Notes: generated from the letters alone by a model not told the origin. Shown: positions 1-5,540, counted from the first letter of the stretch. The stretch is DNA of 7,539 bases from Anaerolineales bacterium (GCA_016789165.1 JAEURL010000552.1:1-7539); one strand, 5' to 3'. Numbers and translations are program-made.

Positions 1-1
1 C

Positions 2-730
2 CACCGGGATCTGCGGCGCTGGAGCGCGGCCGATCCCGTCTTCGGCGCGCCCCCGCCGGGCTTCACGCCCAGCTTCACCTCAGGCGGGAGCAGTTATGCC
101 ATCCACTTCCCGGAGCCGCTGACCTTTACCGGCGAATTCCATTTCGAGATCGTCCAATCCCCGGATAACAGCCTGCGCGACCGGGACGCGCTCTTGGGGA
201 TGGTGGCGCGGGCCGGCCCCGGCGACCGCGTGCTGGTGGAACAGCTCTACGAGCACCCCTTCTGGGGCCCCACCACCAGCAACGCCGCCGCCGACCCCAA
301 TCCGCGTCTGGAGGCCTACCTGGCGGCGGCCCGGCGCGGCGCCCTGGTGCGGCTCCTGCTGGACTCGGCCTACGATGTCCCCGGCGACGTCCGCAGCAAC
401 GCCGCCACCTGCGCCTACGTCAACGCCATCGCCGCGGCCGAGGGGCTGGACCTGGCCTGCCGGCTCGGCAACCCCGCCGGCACCGGCATCCACAACAAGC
501 TGGTGCTGGTGACGGCCGGCAGCCGGGGCTGGGCGCACACCGGCTCGCTCAACGGCAGCGAGAACAGCAGCAAGCAGAACCGTGAGCTGGCCGTGCAGGT
601 GGAGTCGGCCGCCGTCAACGCCGCGCTGGCGGACGTGTTCTGGTGGGATTGGGTCCTCAGCGGCGGGACGGTGCCGGTCACGGGCGGGCAGCGGCATTAC
701 CTGCCGCAGATCGGCAAGGCCGGGCCGTGA
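2..730 (+). CDS. Phospholipase D-like domain protein, C-terminal part (5' end outside window)
   Basis: The frame is open from the window edge, so the true start lies upstream and 242 residues are visible. Residues about 47-87 (a LLGMVARAGPGDRVLVEQLY stretch) and 100-125 (RLEAYLAAARRGALVRLLLD) resemble the core of a PLD-fold half-domain. An HKD-like motif follows: H164-x-K166, then GSLN at 181-184 and a conserved-looking NRE. The usual HxKx4D aspartate position holds Thr171, and the gap to GSxN is about three residues longer than usual. Family knowledge: PLD enzymes use two HKD motifs to cleave phosphodiester bonds; the first motif would lie in the missing N-terminal part. Substrate (phospholipid, nucleic acid or other) and location cannot be told here. 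An ATG at 194 would split the domain and is unlikely to be the start. The next gene follows at 774 on the same strand, so the two may be co-transcribed. Confidence 0.8.
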   Translation, partial: HRDLRRWSAADPVFGAPPPGFTPSFTSGGSSYAIHFPEPLTFTGEFHFEIVQSPDNSLRDRDALLGMVARAGPGDRVLVEQLYEHPFWGPTTSNAAADPNPRLEAYLAAARRGALVRLLLDSAYDVPGDVRSNAATCAYVNAIAAAEGLDLACRLGNPAGTGIHNKLVLVTAGSRGWAHTGSLNGSENSSKQNRELAVQVESAAVNAALADVFWWDWVLSGGTVPVTGGQRHYLPQIGKAGP

Positions 731-773
731 CGGTAGAATGGGCCTACCTATCGCCCGCCGAGCCGAGGCCTTC

Positions 774-1481
774 ATGACGGACATTGCGGCGCTGCGCGCC
801 AGCCCCCTGACCCCCAGCGAAATCGTGCTGCTGAACGGCGAGGCCTTCGCGCCGCCGGCTGGATTAAGCGACGCTTTGCCCCTCCTGGCCAGCGGGCAGA
901 CGGTGGCGGCGCCGGCCCTGGCGCGCGCCCTGCTGGCCGCGGCCTTTCTGGCGGCCGAAGCGGCCGGCGATCTGCGCCTGGAGGTCCGCCCCAAACCGAC
1001 GCCCTTCGGGGTGAGCAAGGTGCGGGTGCTGTACGCCGAGCCAGGGGACGAAGCCGAAAGCGCGCGGAGTGACCGGGCGACCTGGCCGGCGCCCAGCCTG
1101 GAGGCGCGCCTGCGCCCCCTGGCCGCCGCCCTGCGCGAAGTGGCGCTGCTGGCGGCCGCCCTGCTGGAGGCCGAGGCCCCCAACCCCTGGCATCACACGG
1201 CCGAAATCGTCCAGCGCCAGCTGGCCGAGCGCGGGCTGCTGGCGACGACGGAGGTGGTGCGGTTTGGTTTCGTGAAGGCGCAGGCTTACCGGCTGCCGGA
1301 GGCCACGCGCGCCCTGGCCGCGCAGGCGCCGGTGGCGGCTGTGAAAGAACTGCTGGAGGCCTGTCAGCGGGGCCGGCCGGAGGTCTGGGCGCAATTGGGC
1401 CAGCAGATCGACGCCGGCCTGCGCGCGCGGCTCAAGGCCGGCCCGGCGCCCGTCCCGCGCAAGAGCGACGACGAGGACTAA
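774..1481 (+). CDS. Hypothetical protein, faintly GPP34-like
   Basis: I do not firmly recognise this 235-residue, Ala/Leu-rich protein. It has no signal peptide or clear membrane segment. Helical stretches alternate with short strands: ALARALLAAAFLAAEAAGDL near the N-terminus, a charged middle, and a later AEIVQRQLAERGLL segment leading to a strand-turn-strand (VVRFGFVKAQAYRLPE). This order and the length recall the bacterial GPP34 (Golgi phosphoprotein 3-like) fold, whose eukaryotic members bind phosphoinositide; I offer that only as a weak hypothesis. The ATG at 774 is chosen because GAGG (765-768) sits 5 bases upstream. An in-frame ATG at 738 would add 12 residues but has no evident ribosome site. 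It lies 43 bases after the PLD-like gene, probably in the same transcript. Its TAA interlocks with the stop of the oppositely oriented oxidoreductase gene. Confidence 0.75.
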   Translation: MTDIAALRASPLTPSEIVLLNGEAFAPPAGLSDALPLLASGQTVAAPALARALLAAAFLAAEAAGDLRLEVRPKPTPFGVSKVRVLYAEPGDEAESARSDRATWPAPSLEARLRPLAAALREVALLAAALLEAEAPNPWHHTAEIVQRQLAERGLLATTEVVRFGFVKAQAYRLPEATRALAAQAPVAAVKELLEACQRGRPEVWAQLGQQIDAGLRARLKAGPAPVPRKSDDED

Positions 1482-2557
1482 GCGCCGGCCGTGCGGCGCG
1501 CGATCTCCTGGCGCACCACCGGCGCCACGCGCGTGCCGAGCAATTCAATCGCCCGCAGCATCTTGGGGTGCGCCACCGTCCCGACGCCCAGCTGCAGCAG
1601 CAGCCGCTGGTGGCCAAACAGGCCGTGCTGGAACAGGATCTTCTCGATGATCTCGTCCGGGTGGCCGACGAAGTCCGCGCCGCGCAGTGTGCGTGAGGCC
1701 TCGAACTGAGCGCGCGTGATCGGGGCCCAGCCGCGCTCGCGCCCGATCTTGTTCATGACGATGGAGAAAGACGGGAAGTAGTCGTCGGCGGCCTGCCGGG
1801 AGTCGTCGGCCAGGAAGCCGTGCGAGTTGATGCTCAGCGGCAGCCGGGCCGGGTCATGGCCGGCCCGCCGGGCCGCCTCGCGGTACAAGTCCACCAGCGG
1901 CGTGAAGCGCTCGGGCAGGCCGCCGATGATGGCCAGGGCCATGGGCAAGCCCAGCGCGGCGGCGCGCACCACCGATTCCGGCGTGCCGCCCACCGCCACC
2001 CAGACCGGCAGCGGATCCTGGAGCGGGCGCGGGTAGACGGGCTGGTCCTCCAGGGCCGGCCGGTGCTGGCCGGACCAGGTGACGCGTTCGGAGGCGCGCA
2101 GGGCCAGCAGCAGCCCCAACTTTTCGCTGAACAGAGCGTCGTAGTCGCGCAGGTTGTAGCCGAAGAGCGGGAAGGACTCGATAAAGGAGCCGCGGCCGGC
2201 CATGATCTCAGCCCGGCCATTGGAGAGCAGGTCCAGCGTGGCGAAGTTCTGGAAGACCCGCACCGGGTCATCCGAGCTGAGCACCGTGACGGCGCTGGTC
2301 AGGCGGATGCGCCGGGTGCGCGCGGCCGCCATGGCCAGGATGACGGCCGGCGCGGAGGCCACAAAGTCCGGCCGGTGGTGCTCGCCCACCCCGAAGACGT
2401 CCAGGCCCACCTGGTCGGCCAGCTCGATGGACTCGATCAGCTGGCGCAGGCGCTCGGCCGGGCTGAGGCGCTCGCCGGTGGCCGGGTCGGGCGTCAGCTC
2501 GGCGAACGAGTACAGGCCAATCTCAAACGGCGCGGGGGGAGCGGGCTGGGTGGCGAT
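1478..2557 (-). CDS. LLM class flavin-dependent oxidoreductase (luciferase-like)
   Basis: This is a bacterial-luciferase-type TIM-barrel oxidoreductase, expected to use reduced flavin (FMNH2 or F420) in the cytosol; substrate unknown. From the proposed start, residues 11-20 (FEIGLYSFAE) form the first strand, GVGEHHRPDF lies at 56-65, and SAVTVLSSDDPVRVFQNFAT followed by GRAEIMAGRGSF mark the family. The 359-residue length fits the family. The odd point is the start: the N-terminal strand and helix are in frame but contain no ATG, GTG or TTG between the upstream TAA (about 2597-2599) and the GTG at 2410. GGAGGT at 2567-2562 sits 4 bases before an ATC codon at 2557-2555, so ATC is taken as the start (rare initiator or a changed ATG). 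Starting at GTG 2410 would delete 49 conserved-looking residues. The gene diverges from the enolase-superfamily gene and converges with the gene ending at 1481. Confidence 0.9.
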   Translation of the reverse strand: MATQPAPPAPFEIGLYSFAELTPDPATGERLSPAERLRQLIESIELADQVGLDVFGVGEHHRPDFVASAPAVILAMAAARTRRIRLTSAVTVLSSDDPVRVFQNFATLDLLSNGRAEIMAGRGSFIESFPLFGYNLRDYDALFSEKLGLLLALRASERVTWSGQHRPALEDQPVYPRPLQDPLPVWVAVGGTPESVVRAAALGLPMALAIIGGLPERFTPLVDLYREAARRAGHDPARLPLSINSHGFLADDSRQAADDYFPSFSIVMNKIGRERGWAPITRAQFEASRTLRGADFVGHPDEIIEKILFQHGLFGHQRLLLQLGVGTVAHPKMLRAIELLGTRVAPVVRQEIARRTAGA

Positions 2558-2561
2558 GCGG

Positions 2562-2567
2562 ACCTCC
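2562..2567 (-). promoter_or_regulatory. Shine-Dalgarno site deciding an ATC start
   Basis: Read on the minus strand this is GGAGGT, a near-perfect anti-16S match, followed by the 4-base spacer CCGC and then ATC GCC ACC in the frame of the luciferase-like oxidoreductase. No standard start codon occurs near it in that frame, so this site is the main evidence for the noncanonical start. Confidence 0.65.
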
Positions 2568-2590
2568 GTGGGGCTCTGGGCTAGGTCCGC

Positions 2591-2596
2591 ATTTTA
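2591..2596 (-). promoter_or_regulatory. Possible -10 element for the luciferase-like gene
   Basis: The minus-strand hexamer TAAAAT matches TATAAT at five of six positions. Transcription would begin around 2584, giving a leader of about 27 bases before the ATC start at 2557. No convincing -35 hexamer is present (CAGACC at 17-base spacing), so the call is tentative. It lies about 25 bases from the oppositely directed -10 element of the neighbouring operon. Confidence 0.4.
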
Positions 2597-2617
2597 CTCG
2601 AGGCCGGCAACGCGGTC

Positions 2618-2626
2618 TGCTATACT
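2618..2626 (+). promoter_or_regulatory. Extended -10 promoter for the enolase-superfamily/VOC operon
   Basis: TGCTATACT fits the extended -10 form TGnTATAAT with one mismatch. There is no good -35 hexamer at 16-18 bases, which is typical of extended -10 promoters. Transcription would start near 2633, about 41 bases before the ATG at 2674. This is one of few AT-containing patches in a very GC-rich spacer. Confidence 0.5.
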
Positions 2627-2673
2627 CCGCACACCAGCGCCCGACCCATAACCCAACGAGGCAGGAGCGCGCC

Positions 2674-3858
2674 ATGCGGATCGCCGATGTGCGGACCTTC
2701 GTAGTCGGCAACCCGCCGCCGCACTTCGGCGGCCGGTACTGGATCTTCCTGAAGCTCACCACCGACGGCGGCGTGGCCGGCTACGGCGAGGTCTACTCGG
2801 TGCCCTTCCACCCGCACGTGGTGGCGCGCATGATCGAGGACGTCTGCGTCCGGCACGTCCTCGGCCGCGACCCGTTCCAGATCGAGCGGCTGTGGCGCGT
2901 CGTCTACTCCAGCGGCTACACCCAGCGCCCAGACCCCTCGCTGCTGGGCATCCTGAGCGGGATCGAGATGGCCTGCTGGGACATCGTGGGCAAGGAGCTG
3001 AACCGGCCGGCCTACGACCTGCTGGGCGGCCGGGTGCGCGAGACCCTGCGCTCCTACACCTACCTCTATCCCCAGCCCGGCGACCAGGTCAACGTCTACC
3101 ATGATCCTGACTTGGCGGCCCAGCGCGCGGCCGAGTACGTGGCCCTGGGCTTCACGGCCGTCAAGTTCGACCCCACCGGCCCGTATTCGGCCTTTGATCC
3201 GCGCCAGCTCTCGCCCGAGATGCTGGACCACACCGAGCGCTTCGTCCGCACCGTGCGCGAAGCGGTGGGCGGCCGCTGCGACCTGCTGGTGGGCACCCAC
3301 GGCCAGATGACGCCGGCCGGCGCCCTCCGCCTGGCGCGCCGGCTGGAAGCCTATGACCCGCTGTGGCTGGAGGAGCCGGTGCCGCCGGAGAGCCCGGAGG
3401 CCATGGCGACCGTGGCCCGCGGGACCACCATCCCCATCGCCACCGGCGAGCGGCTGACCACCAAATACGAGTTCGCGCGCGTGCTCCAGCAGGGGGCGGC
3501 CGCCATCCTGCAGCCGGCGCTCGGCCGGGCCGGCGGCCTGCTGGAGGGCAAGAAGATCGCGGCCCTGGCCGAGGCCCACTACGCCCAGATCGCCCCGCAC
3601 CTGTACTGCGGCCCGATCGCGGCCGCGGCCGACATCCAGCTGGCGGCCTGCATCCCCAACTTCCTGATCCAGGAGAGCATCCTGACCTGGGACGGCTTCC
3701 ACGCCGAGATCCTCAAGGCGCCCCTGCGCTGGGAGGCCGGCCAGATCCTGCTGCCCACCGCGCCGGGGCTGGGCGTGGAGCTGAACGAGACGGTGGCGGA
3801 ACAGAACCCATACACGGGCACGCTCCTGCACCTGGAGATGCTCGACCGGCCGGCCTGA
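2674..3858 (+). CDS. Mandelate racemase/muconate lactonizing (enolase superfamily) protein, galactonate dehydratase-like
   Basis: This 394-residue protein has the two-domain enolase-superfamily layout: an N-terminal capping domain (about 1-125) and a (beta/alpha)7-beta barrel. Members abstract the proton alpha to a carboxylate with Mg2+ help; many dehydrate sugar acids. Set against E. coli D-galactonate dehydratase (residue numbers from memory), key positions line up with a constant offset of 24: metal ligands E209 and E235 match E233 (LEEP) and E259 (TGERL); acid/base H185 and H285 match H209 (GTHGQ) and H309 (APHLYCGP); E310 matches E334 (IQE). Two aspartates are changed: metal ligand D183 is G207, and D258, partner of the catalytic His, is A282 (LQPALG). 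The galactonate label is therefore unsafe; this is probably a distinct subgroup, with a sugar acid as the likely substrate type. AGGAG (2663-2667) is 6 bases before the ATG. The VOC gene follows after 18 bases. Confidence 0.95.
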   Translation: MRIADVRTFVVGNPPPHFGGRYWIFLKLTTDGGVAGYGEVYSVPFHPHVVARMIEDVCVRHVLGRDPFQIERLWRVVYSSGYTQRPDPSLLGILSGIEMACWDIVGKELNRPAYDLLGGRVRETLRSYTYLYPQPGDQVNVYHDPDLAAQRAAEYVALGFTAVKFDPTGPYSAFDPRQLSPEMLDHTERFVRTVREAVGGRCDLLVGTHGQMTPAGALRLARRLEAYDPLWLEEPVPPESPEAMATVARGTTIPIATGERLTTKYEFARVLQQGAAAILQPALGRAGGLLEGKKIAALAEAHYAQIAPHLYCGPIAAAADIQLAACIPNFLIQESILTWDGFHAEILKAPLRWEAGQILLPTAPGLGVELNETVAEQNPYTGTLLHLEMLDRPA

Positions 3859-3876
3859 AGCCGGCGGAGGCCCCGC

Positions 3877-4263
3877 ATGGCACTGATCGCTTCAGCGACG
3901 TTCCTGGTGCGCGATTACGACGAAGCCCTGGCCTTCTTCACCCAGGCCCTGCGCTTCACGGTGCTGGAGGACACCCCGCAGGGCGAGGGCCGGCGCTGGG
4001 TGCGCGTGGCGCCGGCGCGCTCGCCGGGCGCGGCCCTGCTGCTGGCGCAGGCCAGCACGCCCGAGCAGGCGCAGCGCGTGGGCGACCAGACGGGCGGCCG
4101 GGTGGCGTGGTTCCTGGAGACCGACGACTTCTGGGACGCTTACCGCCACATGCAGGCGCACGGCGTGCGCTTCGCCGAGGCGCCCCGGCACGAACCCTAC
4201 GGCTGGGTGGTGGTCTTCCTGGACCTGTACGGCAACAAGTGGGACCTGATCCAGCCGGCTTAG
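3877..4263 (+). CDS. VOC superfamily (glyoxalase/bleomycin resistance/dioxygenase fold) protein
   Basis: This 128-residue single VOC unit has two beta-alpha-beta-beta-beta halves. The first begins FLVRDYDEALAFFTQALRF; the second begins GRVAWFLETDDFWDAYRHM and ends in the family signature YGWVVVFLDLYGNKWDLIQP. The usual metal-binding residues of glyoxalase I are not evident: the first strand has no His, and the last strand has Asp in WDLIQ where a Glu ligand is common. I therefore do not call it a lactoylglutathione lyase; it may bind another ligand or metal, or act as an epimerase-like or resistance protein. GGAGG (3866-3870) lies 6 bases before the ATG. It sits 18 bases after the enolase-superfamily gene and almost certainly shares its transcript, suggesting a joint metabolic role. 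Its TAG interlocks with the stop of the opposing phosphatase-like gene. Confidence 0.92.
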   Translation: MALIASATFLVRDYDEALAFFTQALRFTVLEDTPQGEGRRWVRVAPARSPGAALLLAQASTPEQAQRVGDQTGGRVAWFLETDDFWDAYRHMQAHGVRFAEAPRHEPYGWVVVFLDLYGNKWDLIQPA

Positions 4264-4721
4264 CGGCCGGCGATTTGGGCACGCAGCGCGGCGATGAACT
4301 GCTCCCAGACCGGATAATCGCTGCCGGCCCAGATCGAGGCCCGGAAGGCCTCGGCCTGCTCCACGGACCAGCCCAGATGCTTCTGGGCGTAGAGGGAATA
4401 AAAGGCCGTCACCCGGAAGTTGGCCGCGCAGTGGAGCAGGGTCTTGCCGGCCGGACGCGCCGCCATGGCACGCTCGAAGGCTTCGAAATCCTCCGGCCGG
4501 GGCCGGCCCCACTCGACCGGGATGTGGATATAGGCCAGGCCCAAGGACTGCACCAGGCCGGCCTCATCTTCCAGGGAATGGCCGGGGCTGTAAGTGGCCA
4601 GGTTGATGACCAGCACCACGCCTTCGGCGGCCGCGGCCCGCAGCTGCTCGGCCGTCGGCTGGCCGCCCGTTATGAGCTGGTCATCCACCAGCCGATAGTT
4701 GTAGATTGATTGCGTGCTCAT
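4260..4721 (-). CDS. Protein tyrosine phosphatase-like protein with CX4R loop
   Basis: This is a 153-residue cytosolic protein with the small cysteine-phosphatase fold: an N-terminal YRLVDDQLITGGQP strand-turn, GVVLVINLAT, then IPVEWGRPRPEDFEAF in the acid-loop region, and the loop LLHCAANFR (C98 to R103) followed by a long helix. The canonical phosphate loop is CX5R; here Cys and Arg are separated by four residues. I recall an HCAAN-x-R form in bacterial PTP-like relatives (DUF442-like group), so it may be a conserved variant, but activity is unproven. The ATG at 4721 is preferred: GGGAG (4734-4730) lies 8 bases upstream. A longer frame up to 4844 would run over the neighbouring gene and shows no conserved character. 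It diverges from the CxxC gene only 13 bases away and converges with the VOC gene, their stops overlapping. Any promoter must lie inside the neighbouring gene. Confidence 0.9.
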   Translation of the reverse strand: MSTQSIYNYRLVDDQLITGGQPTAEQLRAAAAEGVVLVINLATYSPGHSLEDEAGLVQSLGLAYIHIPVEWGRPRPEDFEAFERAMAARPAGKTLLHCAANFRVTAFYSLYAQKHLGWSVEQAEAFRASIWAGSDYPVWEQFIAALRAQIAGR

Positions 4722-4723
4722 CC

Positions 4724-4734
4724 GGGAGGCTCCC
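4724..4734. promoter_or_regulatory. Palindromic Shine-Dalgarno site shared by two divergent genes
   Basis: The 11 bases GGGAG-G-CTCCC form a perfect inverted repeat around one central base. On the plus strand GGGAGG lies 5 bases before the ATG at 4735. On the minus strand GGGAG lies 8 bases before the ATG at 4721. One palindrome therefore supplies the ribosome site of both genes and fills nearly the whole 13-base gap between the start codons. Confidence 0.6.
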
Positions 4735-5058
4735 ATGCCGGACACATTCCCGCCCGACGCCGCGCACCGGTCCTGCGGCCTGTGCGCGGAGCTGAACGAC
4801 GAAGAATACGCCCTGCAGAAGTACGGCTGGGAAAAGGACAACACCTACCTGCCGGCGGCGGCCGGCCGGTTGACGCTGGTAAAGGATCTGCGCCCGCACA
4901 GCGGCCGCACCCTGCACCTCCAGCGCTGCCCGCAGTGCGGCACATATTACTTGTACCGCACCGACTACGAATTCCTGGTCAACGGTTCCGAGGACGAGGA
5001 GTTCCTGTCCCGGCTGACCGATGCGCAGGCCGCCGAGTATCTGCGGCCGGCCGGCTAA
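4735..5058 (+). CDS. Small double-CxxC (zinc-ribbon-like) protein of unknown function
   Basis: I do not recognise a named family for this 107-residue, acidic, soluble protein. It has two Cys pairs, C14-x2-C17 (CGLC) and C65-x2-C68 (CPQC, followed by GTYYLYRTDYEF), a spacing of 47 residues between pairs. Four cysteines in this form suggest a zinc ribbon or knuckle. The YYLYRTDYEFLVNGSEDEE segment after the second pair, rich in aromatics and then acidic residues, looks like the most distinctive part, and the C-terminus forms a short helix. The start at 4735 is chosen over an in-frame ATG at 4714 because GGGAGG (4724-4729) is 5 bases upstream, and the earlier one would overlap the divergent phosphatase-like gene. 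A weak promoter (TGGTCA at 4678-4683, TAGATT at 4702-4707, 18-base spacer) could lie inside that neighbour. The TAA interlocks with the stop of the opposing dinB-like gene. Confidence 0.85.
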   Translation: MPDTFPPDAAHRSCGLCAELNDEEYALQKYGWEKDNTYLPAAAGRLTLVKDLRPHSGRTLHLQRCPQCGTYYLYRTDYEFLVNGSEDEEFLSRLTDAQAAEYLRPAG

Positions 5059-5540
5059 GGCTCCAGCACGTCGAGATAGGTCCAGCCGTCCAGGTCCGGC
5101 GGCTGAACGCCCGCCTGCGTCATGAGCGCCATGATCTGGGCGCGGTGCTCGGTGGCGTGGTTGATCGCCTGGGTGAGCAGGATCGTCTTGGGCACGGCCC
5201 GCGGCGAGCCGCCCCACTCGATCGCCACGGTATCGCCGGCCTGCACCTTGGCCGCCCACTCCACCAGGCCGGCGCCGGAAGCCTCCAGCGCCTCTTTCAG
5301 CTCGGCCGGCGTCAACGGCGGCGCGTCCTTGGGCCGGCTATAGCGCTGGCCGGTGCTGATCCGTGACAGGTACGAGCGCTCGGCCGTGGCCAGGTGCTGC
5401 CAGGTGTCGCGAATGGAGCCATAGGTGCCGGCCAAGGTGGCGTCCAGTTGGGCGTCGGTCAGGCCCGCGCACTGTTCGAGCAAGCGCAGGTTAGCCCAGC
5501 GGTTGTGTTGAAACAGAGTCGTCAGGGTATCCAGCGGCAT
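5055..5540 (-). CDS. DinB family protein (DinB/YfiT-like putative metalloenzyme)
   Basis: This 161-residue protein has the four-helix DinB/YfiT fold. Its opening (TLTTLFQHNRWANLRLLEQC) is typical, and three histidines expected to bind a divalent metal are present: H49 in WQHLATAERSYL, and H128 and H132 in QAINHATEHRAQI. Family knowledge: members include damage-induced proteins of Bacillus and thiol-dependent S-transferases using bacillithiol, mycothiol or similar; the cosubstrate here is unknown. The ATG at 5540 is firmly set by AAGGAGGA (5554-5547) 6 bases upstream, one of the best ribosome sites in the window. It is the last gene of the alpha/beta hydrolase, DUF1905, DinB run, 61 bases after the DUF1905 gene. 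That spacer holds a near-perfect palindrome. Its TAG overlaps the TAA of the converging CxxC gene. Confidence 0.93.
   Translation of the reverse strand: MPLDTLTTLFQHNRWANLRLLEQCAGLTDAQLDATLAGTYGSIRDTWQHLATAERSYLSRISTGQRYSRPKDAPPLTPAELKEALEASGAGLVEWAAKVQAGDTVAIEWGGSPRAVPKTILLTQAINHATEHRAQIMALMTQAGVQPPDLDGWTYLDVLEP

Noticed and set aside
80..1183. Long open frame on the minus strand across the PLD-like gene and its neighbour
   Set aside because: It is low-complexity Ala/Arg/Gly-rich, has no recognisable domain and lies opposite well-supported genes; such frames are expected at this GC content. The same applies to long frames at 2620-3831 (-), 1820-2584 (+), 3363-4709 (+), 4681-5259 (-) and 6151-6888 (+).
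2582..2593. Four-codon mini-ORF (ATG CGG ACC TAG) upstream of the luciferase-like gene, as a possible leader peptide or true ATG
   Set aside because: It is out of frame, ends at once, and its ATG overlaps the proposed -10 element, so it would not be transcribed.
2593..2598. TTTACT as a -35 element for the enolase-superfamily operon
   Set aside because: It is 22 bases from the -10 hexamer, too far for a normal sigma70 promoter; the extended -10 explains the site better.
1..2610. Excess of GGCCGG/CCGGCC words (roughly twenty sites in the first 2.6 kb) as a repeat family or uptake-type signal
   Set aside because: They occur inside coding sequence without fixed spacing or flanks, and high GC alone predicts many; about two-fold excess by eye is better read as codon and dinucleotide bias.
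3877..4263. Calling the VOC protein glyoxalase I (lactoylglutathione lyase)
   Set aside because: The expected metal-binding His and Glu residues are not visible, so only the fold can be claimed.
4714..4734. Upstream ATG at 4714 for the CxxC gene
   Set aside because: It has no ribosome site and would overlap the divergent gene's start; the ATG at 4735 has GGGAGG at good spacing.
4722..4844. N-terminal extension of the phosphatase-like protein up to 4844
   Set aside because: The extra 41 residues are Ser/Arg/Cys-rich with no family character, and lie opposite the CxxC gene; the ATG at 4721 has a ribosome site and begins just before the conserved domain.
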